Both the position numbers and the translations under genes were made by a program. 64,000 nucleotides of DNA from Gordius sp. MW1 (taxonomy: Eukaryota > Nematomorpha > Gordioida > Gordea > Gordiidae): contig OZ038527.1 of NCBI GenBank assembly GCA_964036665.1, positions 6,262,001 through 6,326,000 on the forward strand, given 5' to 3'. The notes beneath the pieces were generated by a model. It saw only the letters and a list, made by a program, of their open reading frames with translations. It was not told where the DNA came from and ran no database searches. This document shows, piece after piece, positions 21,828 to 32,065 of this stretch (within the stretch, counting starts at the first letter, position 1; each line of letters starts with the position of its first letter).

Positions 21828-22288
21828 GTATGTATGTATGTATGTATGTATGTATGTATGTATGTATGTATGTATGTATGTATGTATGTATGTATGTATG
21901 TATGTATGTATGTATGTATGTATGTATGTATGTATGTATGTATGTATGTATGTATGTATGTATGTATGTATGTATGTATGTATGTATGTATGTATGTATG
22001 TATGTATGTATGTATGTATGTATGTATGTATGTATGTATGTATGTATGTATGTATGTATGTATGTATGTATGTATGTATGTATGTATGTATGTATGTATG
22101 TATGTATGTATGTATGTATGTATGTATGTATGTATGTATGTATGTATGTATGTATGTATGTATGTATGTATGTATGTATGTATGTATGTATGTATGTATG
22201 TATGTATGTATGTATGTATGTATGTATGTGTATGTATGTATGTATGTATGTATGTATGTATGTATGTATTTATATATGTATGTATGTA
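21828..22288 (+). repeat. (GTAT)n microsatellite, ~460 bp
   Basis: A GTAT tract with one phase break at about 22230 and degenerate TATTTATATATG at about 22268. Open frames across it are artefacts. Confidence 0.97.
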
Positions 22289-22430
22289 AGGGCTAAATTC
22301 TGAAATTACCGGCCCAAATCGCGCGAAACTTTACCCGTAGGTTCCCAGGGCGGCCAGGGGTAAAATAGCTTTTGCAGAATCTTAAAGTACCTTTTCGTTT
22401 TAAAAATATCGGACATTTCCCGGCCAGTTT
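22289..22430 (+). repeat. ~140-bp dispersed repeat, copy 1
   Basis: AAGGGCTAAATTCT, CGAAACTTTACCCGTAGG, CCAGGGCGGCC-GGGGTAAAATA and AAAATATCGGACATTTCC occur in this order. The same order is found at 54563-54705 and inverted at 25704-25847. It is GC-richer than its surroundings and well conserved. No tRNA-like or coding character is recognised. Confidence 0.8.
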
Positions 22431-22904
22431 CATTTATAGCATCATATACAATAATGACGTCATACATACAAGGTTGAAGTTTTCTCGAATTAGATATTTA
22501 AAAGTATGATAAAAATGTTACAGTATACGGTTAAAATTATTGGGGTTCAACAAACTATTTAAATTAAATAAATAAAATTTAAATTATGCAATTTTTGCCA
22601 TTATTATCACGTGGTCGATCATAGAAGCTTAACTTTTGTCACCCAATTATGCATATTATCGCTAAATATCGCTACCTAATAAATATTTAAACTGTTATAA
22701 AACTATTTAATAATTAAAAAATATGCCTTATCCTATTAAGTTAAATAATATGTATTTGTACATTATAAAAAAATATTTTTTACATCATAAACTTTTATAC
22801 AGATAACCCAAATTCTTTCATATATTTCCTATTAATACGCACTAATTTCATTTAGCTAAATAAAACCTAAGCCAAAGCAACGCTTGGCCGGGCACAGCTA
22901 GTTA
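22431..22904. other. AT-rich DNA without recognised feature
   Basis: No gene is seen. A TGACGTCA palindrome occurs at about 22453. The segment ends in GCTTGGCCGGGCACAGCTAG just before the composite element. Confidence 0.4.
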
Positions 22905-25406
22905 TTTTTAATTGCTATGCAATTTATGGGCTCGTTTTTGGTTGTCCGTTGATGTCCGTTGTCCGTTGTCCGTCCCTCCCTATCTATTTGCATTGGGTAT
23001 ATTAGGTTATCGATTTTTTAAATTAATGCATGAGAAAGAGGTGCCCCACCCCTCATCTCTATCTCCCTCGCTGTGTTATTTTTTAAATTAATGCATAAGA
23101 GGTGCCCCACCCCTCATCTCTATCTCCCTCGCTTTCGGGCGGGGTCGGGTTTTAATTGCTATGTTAAATTAATGCATAAGTATTAATTGCTATGCAATTT
23201 ATGGGCTCGTTTTTTGGTGTCCGTCCGTCCGTCCGTCGTCCGTTACCCTCCCTATCTATTTGCATTGGGTATATTAGGTTATCGCTTTTTTAAATTAATG
23301 CATGAGAAAGAGGTGCCCCACCCCTCATCTCTATCTCCCTCGGTGTGTTACATATAAGATTTGTTGAATTATCTAATATATAATAAACATAGATAAAAGT
23401 TGTTTACTTTTAATGCTATGCAATTTAACTAGTTATATAATAAACATAAATAAAAGTTGTTTACTTTTTAATTGCTATGCAATTTAACTAGTTTTGGGGT
23501 TAGAATCCCGGAGTTTTTTTTGACTCTTATGATTGTTCTTGTTACTATCATTGATAATAAGAATTTTTGGCCGTCCGATGGCTGCTGACCAATGAAAAAA
23601 ATGACCATTGGCCAAAATGTGAATCGAAATTATTTTTTTCGTTTTTTTTGACTATTATGATTGTTCCTGTTTCTACCATTGCTATTATGACTTTTTGGCC
23701 GTCCGCTGGCTGCTGACCAATGTTATATAATAAACATAAATAAAAGTTGCTTACTTTTAATTGCTATGCAATTTAACTAGTTTTTGGGTTAGAATCCCGG
23801 AGTTTTTTTAACTCTTATGATTGTTCTTGATACTATCATTGATAATAAGACTTTTTGGCCGTCCGCTGGCTACTGACCAATGAAAAAAAATGACCATTGG
23901 CCAAATAAAGCGAAATTTTTAATTGCTATATGCAATTTATGGTATTTTTTCGTCTTTGATTAGGTTAACATTGATAATTACCCTATGCCCTTTCCTATGG
24001 GTCCCTGTGCCCCTTACCAAAGCCTATGCCTTTACTGATATGGGTCCCTGTGCCCCTTACCAAACCCTATGCCTTTACTAATGTGGGTTCGAATCCCGGA
24101 GATGGCAAAATTTTTATTTATTTTTTAAATTAAATTAATATATTGTTCTTGTTAATACCAATGATATGTGACCTTTTGGCCGTCCACTGGCTACTGACCA
24201 ATGAAAAAAATGACCATTGGCCAAAGTATAAATTGAAATTTTTTTTTCGTTTTTGAATTGGTTAACATTGATAATTACCCTATGCCCTCCCCTACAAGGG
24301 TCTATGTTTCATTATCTATATATTGTCCCGCTTCAATGTCTTGCACCGAATGTCTTGTCACGCATCGAATGTCTTCTCACGCTGTTTACTTTTAATTTTA
24401 ATTAATTTAACTAGTTTGTGGGTTCGAATCCCAGAGTTTTTTTGACTCTTATGATTGTTCTTGTTACTACCATTGATAATAAGACTTTTTGGCCGTCCGC
24501 TGTCTGCTGACCAATGGAAAATGACCATTGGCCAAAATGTGTATTGAAATTTTTTTTTTCGTTTTTTTTGACTATTATGATTGTTCCTGTTCCTACCATT
24601 GCTATTATTACTTTTTGGCCGTCCGCTGGCTGCTGACCAATGGAATAAAATGACCATTGGCCAAAATGTGATTCGAAAACTTTTTTTTCGTTTTTTTTTG
24701 ACTATTATGAATTTATATCCACTTTTACCGTGTCCTGGCTGCTGACCAATGGAAAAAAATGACCATTGGCCAAAATGTGATTCGAAATTTTTTGTTTTTG
24801 TTTTTTTTACTCGTATGAATTTATATCCACTTTTACCGTGTGCTGGCTGCTGACCAATGGAAAAAAATGACCATTGGCCAAAGTGAGCATCAAAATTTTT
24901 TTTTCCGTTTTTTTGGCTATCATTGACTTATAGAGTATCTGTTGGTATTGACCAATAGAGAAAAAGTGACCATTGGCCAAATTTTTGATTTTTTTAATTA
25001 AAAATTGTTCAAATTCAACAAAAAATTTCTCCCAACAATTCTGCAAATTCTTAACATTGTGTTGTTTTATAATATAATGTTTGTTAGACCCATAATCACT
25101 AAAGGCCATAAAGACTAATGTAATACGCAACTAGATGCAAACACTAAATCTAACCCTAACCCTTGCCTATACTACATTTTGCCTATATTACATTTTGCCT
25201 ATAATGGAAAATTTGTATAAATAATTAATTAATCATTAGGCATTTAATACCCCCCTATAGGCATTCTCGCCCCTTCCCACCTTTCTCGCCCATAAATTGC
25301 ATAGCAAATATGATACATTTATACGAAGTACAGATGAGTCGTCCCCCCTTCCCTTCCCCTCTTCCCTTCCCTTCTCCCCCTTCCCACGAGGGCCGAAGGC
25401 CCGAGT
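22905..25406 (+). mobile_element. Hairpin-terminated composite element H1 (Helentron/HINE-like, inferred)
   Basis: One end is ATTGCTATGCAAT plus TTATGGGCTCG. The other is the hairpin GGGCC-GAA-GGCCC followed by GAG (25390-25405), preceded by a CCCCTTCCC-rich tract. Next to the hairpin end, CCCATAAATTGCATAGCAAA (about 25290) is the inverted copy of the opposite end, giving inverted subterminal repeats. Between them are duplicated GTGCCCCACCCCTCATCTCT blocks, (GTCC)n runs and a ~105-125-bp minisatellite core (23500-24960), then a unique ~170-bp block (24990-25150). No transposase or Rep/helicase is present, so it is non-autonomous. It sits inside sequence that is continuous in the 53.9-kb copy. 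Confidence 0.7.
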
Positions 25407-25703
25407 TTTTTTTTTATTGGGTTAATATATTTCATTTAATTAGATTGTAATTTCATAGAAAACCTAAAAAGTAATAGTTAAAAAAATATAGGTATTAGAT
25501 TCTAATTTACGCTACAATATATTGATAGAAACTAACACAAAATTCGAAACCTCCTTCAAAGGTATAATCATAGCCCGTTCTTTCTAATTAAATTCAATCT
25601 ACTATTAAACTATTAAAACACGAATTGTACTTTATTAGATGGCGCGCGTAAGTTTAAATAATTAGTGAAATTTTCTACGTGTTATAGATATTACACCGCA
25701 CGT

Positions 25704-25847
25704 GTGGTCGGGAAATGTCCGATATTTTTAAAACGAAAAAGTATTTTAGGAATCTGAAAAGGCTATTTTACCCCTGGCCGCCCTGGACACCTACGGGTAA
25801 AGTTTCGAGCGAATCGGGCGGGTAGTTTTAGAATTTAGCCCTTTTTT
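25704..25847 (-). repeat. ~140-bp dispersed repeat, copy 2 (inverted)
   Basis: Reverse complement of the repeat at 22289 and 54563: GGAAATGTCCGATATTTTT, TACCCCTGGCCGCCCTGG, CTACGGGTAAAGTTTCG, TAGAATTTAGCCC. Confidence 0.8.
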
Positions 25848-26050
25848 AAAACTAAAAGGAATTTTTATTTTAATTTTTTTCTTTAAAATTAAATTAATAT
25901 TATGTTCTTGTTAATACCATTGATAATTTGACTTTTTGACCGTCCGCTGGCTACTGACCGATGAAATATATTGATTTTCTAAACATAAAACAGAACTTTA
26001 TTATTTCATTATCTATATAAATAACATAATAACTTCTACTATTTTAACAC

Positions 26051-26126
26051 CAGCATGGTGTGACGGGTTATAGCGCACGGCTTGTAAACAGGGTGACCTC
26101 GATATCCCGGGTTCAAGCTCGGGAGA
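26051..26126 (+). repeat. tRNA-derived SINE head inside composite element
   Basis: CAGCATGGTGTGACGGGTTA, AGCGCACGGCTTGTAAAC and CCGGGTTCAAGCTCGGG resemble a tRNA with an A box and a B box (GGTTCAAGCTC). The homologous minus-strand copy at 54290-54353 has the better A box TGGTATAGTGG. The anticodon stem does not pair cleanly, so it is not a functional tRNA gene. It is a Pol III promoter relic. Confidence 0.65.
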
Positions 26127-26440
26127 GGGCAAAATTTTTATTTTTTTTTAAGTTAAATTAATATTTTGTTCTTGTTAATATTATTGATAATATGACTTTT
26201 TGATCGTCCGCAGGCTACTGACCAATGGAAAAAATGATTGGCCAAATAAATCGAAATTTTTTTTCGTTTTTGAATTGGTTAACATTGATAATTACCCTAT
26301 GCCCTCCCCTACAAGGGTCTATAACTAATTATTTTGCATTTAATACCCCCCTATAGGCATTCTCGCCCCTTCCTACGTATCTCGCCCATAAATTGCATAG
26401 CAAATATGCTACGTTTATACGGAGTATAGATGAGTCGCCC

Positions 26441-26545
26441 CCCCTTCCCTTCCCCTACTCCCCTTCCCCTACTCCCCTTCCCCTACTCCCCTTCCCCTAC
26501 TCCCCTTCCCCTACTCCCCTACTCCCCTTCCCCTACTCCCCTTCC
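26441..26545 (+). repeat. CCCCTTCCCCTACT minisatellite
   Basis: About eight tandem copies of a 14-bp unit, with one shortened CCCCTACT unit, directly next to the hairpin terminus. The corresponding tracts at 25345-25385, 48820-48895, 53925-53965 and 56785-56820 vary in unit and copy number. Confidence 0.9.
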
Positions 26546-26568
26546 CACGAGGGCCGAAGGCCCGAGTT

Positions 26569-26998
26569 TAATTGAATATAGAACAATTGACTTTAACAAA
26601 ATGTTATAACCCAGAAGGTAATTTAAAAAACAAGTTCTTTTATCTCCAGAAATTAAGAAAAAGCCTTTTAGCTGGTGCTATAGAGGGGTGACAAATGACA
26701 ATTATAATTATTTAGTAGGCTTATATTTTAGATAAGGAAAGTCTTGTAATAAATTAAAACCGTTGTTAGATTTGCAAAACTTCCTATTTTTCTTTTATTT
26801 TATTATCCATAATCTAGAACAAATTGAAATTCTAAAGAAAAACTTTGTTGTGACTTTTCTGCGACTAGGATAGTAACAAACTAATTTTCTTTAAAAGATA
26901 ATCTTAAAATTTTTTTATTACTTCTTCCCTCATTCAACCGTACCCTTAAGGTTGGGTGGCAGCTATGCCATTTTCTTTATCTTAATATGAGAGTAGCT
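26569..26998. other. AT-rich DNA without recognised feature
   Basis: No gene or repeat family recognised between the composite element and the following hAT MITE. Confidence 0.45.
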
Positions 26999-27166
26999 CA
27001 TGGGCGTAGCCAGGGGTAGGCAGGGAGAGACGCTTGCCCCCCTCTAAATTTAAGAAAATCTTTAAAATTTGATGTGATAAAGGCTATAATTTCAAAAAAT
27101 TATTATTTTCCTCTCTTTAAATCATTATTGCCGCCCCCTCTATTTCCAATCCTGGCGACGACCATG
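26999..27166. mobile_element. hAT MITE of the GGCGTAGCCAGG family
   Basis: The left end is CATGGGCGTAGCCAGG. The right end is the mutated complement CCTGGCGACGACCATG. The flanking 8-mers GAGTAGCT and GAGTAGAG match at 6 of 8. The right 8-mer overlaps the tip of the TAGAGCCCTGC element that follows, so this MITE inserted exactly at that tip. Confidence 0.65.
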
Positions 27167-27169
27167 GAG

Positions 27170-27370
27170 TAGAGCCCTGCAGGGGCCGCCGCCCGACTCT
27201 GACCCGGCCCCATCGGGTTTCGGTACGGGCTCGGGCAGAATTATCGGGCCTCGAGCTCGGGTCGGGCCTGATGCGGCGGCCCGACCCGGGGCCCGAGCTC
27301 GGTCCGAACTGAACTAAAGCAGATTAATCTTTTATAAAATAGGATTTAAATAATCTCTCTCCGTTGTGTT
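27170..27370 (+). mobile_element. Truncated hAT-like element, TAGAGCCCTGCA end
   Basis: Starts TAGAGCCCTGCAGGGGCCGC, continues with GC-rich CGACCCGG/CGGGCTCGGGC blocks and CCTGATGCGG-GGCCCGA, then AATCTTTTATAAAATAGGAT. This is collinear with 45988-46190. The opposite terminus is not found nearby. Confidence 0.7.
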
Positions 27371-28349
27371 TAACCCGACTCGCCTGTTATTACGATCAAA
27401 TCCAGAAGTTTTATTCCCTGTAATTTTGAATTAAAATATGTTACTGCTTCATTTAGGTTATATAAATTTTTGCGCTTTGAGCCCTTAATGTCCCTGTTTT
27501 GAGGCATCATTACATTTATTTTTTGTTTATATTTTTAATCTGCCCAAAAAATTTAAGCAATAAATTTTAAATTAATAATGTTTTCTTATATAGGCTCGCA
27601 TATTAACATGTTTAAATTATATGGCAAATACTGAGGTCGCAAAGATCATCAATCTTCTACAACGGATTTTTGTTGTAAAAGCTTCATTAATTTTAGAGCC
27701 ATCATAAAATCTATTTTTGATAAAAACTTTCATTTCAACAAATCGATTATTATTTAATGTTTAATTAATGCCTACTAAGAGATATTGTTATTATTTGACT
27801 ATAATTTATCGCCCTAGCAGTAGCAAGTTATCCCAAAAGATTTTGCGATTATGACCTATCCCTTATAATAGTGTGGGACAAGATAAAATTGAATCATCAT
27901 TTATCTTATTTGAATAGCTTCTATTAATTTATATTAGGCGCGTTATCAAAACTAATTACCTAAATTTTTAATTTTGCATGAAAAAAGGCCTAAAATTTAC
28001 CATTTCTCCCGACTTAATAAGTGAGAGATATCTTTTTATAAATCAATAAATTTTAATTTGACTCCACCGAAATGTTTTTATAAAGAGATTCATAAAAATC
28101 TCTACAATCGACAGATGTGACATTCCGAAATACTAGGAGACATGAGAATTTCTGAACAAGGTATGTGACAATATGTAATTAAGAAAAATCCATACATTCT
28201 CTAATCATAAAAATAACCAGAAAAAAATGTACGGCTTGAGGGGTCAAAATGACCCAGGCCCTAAAAATTGTTATAGTCATCACTCAACAGTCATCATACT
28301 TAAATTATGTACTGAGATTCGATGATATATTTAGCTATTCAAAATTCAG
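27371..28349. other. AT-rich DNA without recognised feature
   Basis: No coding pattern or window repeat recognised. Confidence 0.45.
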
Positions 28350-28357
28350 ATTTCAAC

Positions 28358-29186
28358 CAGAGGTCAGATTTGTTAGAATTTTTCAGCCCGAACCCGGCCC
28401 GGCCCGATTTTATAATTAATCTGCCCGCCCGAGCCCGCCCGAACCCATCTAAGTGTCCGCCCGGGCCCGCCCGAATCGTTAAAGCTGCCCGAATTGCCCG
28501 GCCCGAAATATTAAATTTGCCCGTTAGTCCCGAATTTGTGAGGTCGCAAACAGAGGTCGGATTTGTTAAAATTTTTCTGCCCAAACCCGGCCCGGTCTAA
28601 ATTTTTAACTAAATTTCCCGCCTGAACCCTTCTAAGTGTCCGCTCAGCCATGCCCAAACCATTAGAGCTGCCCGGCCTTATTAATAAAATTTGCCCGTTA
28701 GACTAGAAATTATCCAATCCCAAAATCTTTTAACCACTATTACAAAATAAGCATTAAATAATGGCATATTGATCAGAACAAAGATGACAATATTTTATTA
28801 TTTATAATTATTATGTAAAAATAACAAATCGTCGACAATTTCCGGGGATAATCTTTTGATCTTGAGATAAACCAGTTAAACTAATTTATTCGAAATGAAA
28901 TAAAATTTAATTCTGAAGAAGTTAAAATTAGGATTTAGGACATTATATAAACGTACGATAAGGATTTAAGCGATAGAAAAAAATCTAGTCAAATTTATTA
29001 TGGCCCAAAATTGTTTATAAGCGAATTTTTCTTTTTTTGAGGAAAATCAATTTGATAAAATTTTTGGCATGCCCGAATTGCCCGAATCTTATCAGCGTGC
29101 CCGCCCGGGCCCGTCCGAAAAGTAAAACATAAGACAGTTGCCCGGCGGGCCGGGCAGCGGGCCGGGCCGGGCATTTCTGACCTCTG
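28358..29186. mobile_element. GC-rich-ended hAT-like element with perfect 8-bp TSD
   Basis: Ends are CAGAGGTCAGA and TTTCTGACCTCTG. Perfect flanking duplications ATTTCAAC lie at 28350-28357 and 29187-29194. Subterminal GCCCGGCCCG-type repeats occupy about 28385-28700 and 29085-29175. An internal repeat of the left end (CAGAGGTCGGATTTGTTA at about 28552) shows a duplicated terminus. The interior is AT-rich with no transposase. An 8-bp TSD and CAG-type tips fit hAT. The Ala/Arg/Pro frames are compositional. Confidence 0.88.
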
Positions 29187-29194
29187 ATTTCAAC

Positions 29195-30629
29195 ACTTCG
29201 TTGATTTATGATACATTAAAACATGTTTTTGGATCATTTTGACCCATAATACTACTAATTTAAAAAAAAATTATTTCAGATCACCTCTCTATTTTGTTTG
29301 ATTTAAATTCATAATTATTTTAATTTTAATTATTTTTTCATAAGTTCAATACTTGGTTTTTGAAAAAAAAACTATATACTTTGACATTTCTAAGATTCCA
29401 GCTCCTAGTCTCTTATTTTAAAATGTATTCTATACCATCTAGTCATTTGAAACTAGTTATTTTAACAAATCTAGTTCTAAGGATAGAGTTTAATCAAGCA
29501 ATGATAAATAAGCGTTTTTAATTGCAGATATATTGTGTTCTAGAAACACCGATAAATTTTTTATGCAATTTTGTTAAAATAATTAAGTTATTTAGGCTCA
29601 GCATATGAAGACATTCCGTGATTCAATGTGTTTGGGAAGATGTTGTACTATGCCCAACAAGGAGCCAGAAAAATGTAAGCATTTAAATTCATATAACATT
29701 TAACAAATATCTGATTAAAACTTATTAAATGTTTTTAATAACATTAATTGGGTTCAATGAAATTAAGGGCAATAATAATTTTTAAGAAGTAAAATAAGAG
29801 CTCAAACATGTCAAACCAAGATAGGTGGCTTACATAATAAATTTAGAAACACAATTTTTAGAAATCATGATTCCTAGCCCACCCAAAGGCGCAAAAATCT
29901 TGACTATTTAATTAAAATTCAGTTTTGTTAAATATACCTTTACATTTAACATATAGTTTATATTATTATAAAAAATGTCGCCCATCTTTATAATTTTGAG
30001 AAAGTTTTGGAATTTAAAATTATTTAGACGCATATTACATTTAATGTTAAATCATATATTTAAATATAATGAAAACTTAAATAGTCAATTTTTATGCGCA
30101 AAATTAATTTTCTCGTTGCTTTATGGCCGAATATTGAATAAAGGTTGTAAGTTATGATTAAAAAGCAGACCATTTTTAAATTTGGCTCAAAAGGAATATT
30201 ATGAAAAAACACATAAAATTTGCATACAAATATACACATTCAAATACAAATAGTATATATTTTTGATATATTCGCTATTATTATTTTTAACAAAGCCAAT
30301 AATATAGGCATTAAAAGGTTTTGTAAGGGTATACAACTTATAAATATTTATGAGTAAGACTTGTGTCCAACTTTGGAATCGTGATTTTTAACGCTCTCAG
30401 TTTTAGAATAATGGACGCCATTTAAAAATGGCAGCGCCCGCCCGGAGTAGAATTTTAATATTTAACTGCGTGACTGCTCATTTAAAGTTAGCATTAGTCC
30501 CAAACTTTATAATAAACTGTCGCTTGTTTAAAATGTCATAAGATGATTCCTTAATTCGTTTGAAACGAGATTATTTGACGGGCAAAATAAAGCTTTAAAT
30601 TCAACGTTGATAAGAGAAATTCTTTAGAT
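29195..30629. other. AT-rich DNA without recognised feature
   Basis: No gene seen. Short open frames (for example 29975-30157) are AT-driven and have no recognised motif. Confidence 0.45.
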
Positions 30630-30793
30630 CATGGGCGTAGCCAGGGCGGCTGCCCCCTCTTAAATTACGAAAAATATTTTTTGTCAATGCAAAAACATTG
30701 AAAAATTAAAAAATTTCATGTTTTGCCCCCCTCTAATTGAACTTTTAAACGCTTTGCCCCCCCCCCCTAATCCAAAACCTGGCTACGCCCATG
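30630..30793. mobile_element. hAT MITE of the GGCGTAGCCAGG family
   Basis: CATGGGCGTAGCCAGG on the left and CCTGGCTACGCCCATG on the right. TSD 8-mers CTTTAGAT / TTTTAGAT match at 7 of 8. Inside, GCCCCCTCTTAAATT and CCCCCCCCTAATCC flank a short A-rich core. Confidence 0.9.
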
Positions 30794-30801
30794 TTTTAGA
30801 T

Positions 30802-31779
30802 TGTAATAAGAGGTATAAAAAATGAGTTGCCACAGATATTTTAAATTAGAATCGAATGTAATTTTTGTTTATTGATTGAATTACGGGAAATAACCTTCAG
30901 GTTTGCATTGGCAGCCTTTGAAAATTACAAGACTACAATGTCCCAAATTAGGCGACTCGCTTTTAAAATTTCTGAAACTATACTCTTTTACAATGTCCAG
31001 TTGCGTAACTAGGGGGGGGGGCAAGGGGCCAAGTCCTTCCTCCCATATAGCAAATTTCTGGCCCCTTTGGCCCCCCTAAGGATAAATTCCAGCCCCTTTG
31101 CCACCCCTCAATCAATTATTTAATTTATCCTAATTTAATTAATAATGATCATTTTTATTAGTTTTTAACCTATGTAAATTTTTTAATTGAGCTAGCTAAG
31201 TTACTTATTTTTATTAAATTTCCGCTTTGTTATTTATTAACAAGCAATCAAAAAAGGCGGGCAATTAAACTTAACTTATTTTTAAAAGCTCCAAACAACA
31301 GCTTAAATTAAATATGTATGCTATATTATTGGGGATTGGGGTAATACCAAATTGTTTTAAAGACTGTCGCTATATAGTTTTACCAATGCTATGATTTTAC
31401 AAAATTAACATTTTTCTTGTCAATATACCCTTTCCATTTTGTGGTTTAATTGATATGTACAAACTTACTAGAGGCCATATAATTTTATGTAGCCTCAATT
31501 GACATAGTTTCGTTGTTATTCAGCTATGTGCATTTTTCATTATAAATAAAATATATTTTATTGCGGGCACTCAAGGGGGTGGTTAAAATTTACATAATTA
31601 TTATTGACATCTGTAATATATATATATTGTTTATTCAATATAAATATTAAGATCGAATATTAAAAGATACAGAAAAAGTTTTTGGATAGGTTCCCGAAAT
31701 CGGGCTTCGGAAAATAGCGAGTCCGTCTATTATTTATTATTTTGATGGGCCGGACCCGGCCCAGGGTTAATATATTTGT
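30802..31779. other. AT-rich DNA with one MITE end fragment
   Basis: CAGTTGCGTAACTAGG plus a G run at about 30993-31025 is a one-ended relative of the GGCGTAGCCAGG MITEs. A GC-richer stretch with GATGGGCCGGACCCGGCCC lies at about 31743-31765. No gene seen. Confidence 0.45.
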
Positions 31780-32065
31780 AACTTATTAGCTGATTGACCT
31801 AAAGAGACTCGTTGCAAGTCTCTAATTTCTCATGCTCATTTGTAAGTTGAAGGTAAAACGAAAGAGGGAAGATCTAAGATTTGGGACCATAATATTGATA
31901 TGAACTTAGAAAGGTACGAGTTAAAATAAATTTTGATAAAGGAATAGCTAATTATTTTATTTGACAAATGGTTATGGGATTTATTTTAAATCGCCATTGA
32001 CCCTTCCCCACTCATGTAAATTTTAAGTTCCACCCCCCCCCCTCACAAGGGAAAAATGCTAGCTC
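31780..32065 (+). repeat. Decayed dispersed repeat, copy 1
   Basis: Collinear with 60940-61175: TTCTCATGCTCATTTGTAAG, TCTAAGATTTGGGA, TATTGATATGAACTTA, AAAGGAATAGCTAATTA, TTGACAAATGG and AGGGAAAAATGCTAG. The two copies are diverged and in the same orientation. No termini or coding content could be defined. Confidence 0.65.

Larger units (their letters stand above)
25407..26568 (+). mobile_element. Outer composite-element segment with second hairpin terminus
   Basis: Runs from the H1 hairpin to a second GGGCC-GAA-GGCCC hairpin ending at ~26568. The content matches 53893-54990 in reverse: a ~290-bp AT-rich block (25415-25703), the 140-bp dispersed repeat inverted (25704-25847), a CCGCTGGCTACTGACC unit, a tRNA-like stretch (26051-26126), another unit with TGGTTAACATTGATAATTACC and CTACAAGGGTCTATA, then the CCCCTTCCCCTACT minisatellite. 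H1 therefore appears inserted in, or recombined with, an older relative. Confidence 0.65.

Noticed and set aside
20874..22303. Long MYVC/HTYI open frames
   Set aside because: Pure translation of (GTAT)n, which lacks stop codons in all frames.
26051..26126. Functional tRNA-Thr gene
   Set aside because: Anticodon and acceptor stems do not pair adequately, and it is embedded in a repeat element present elsewhere.
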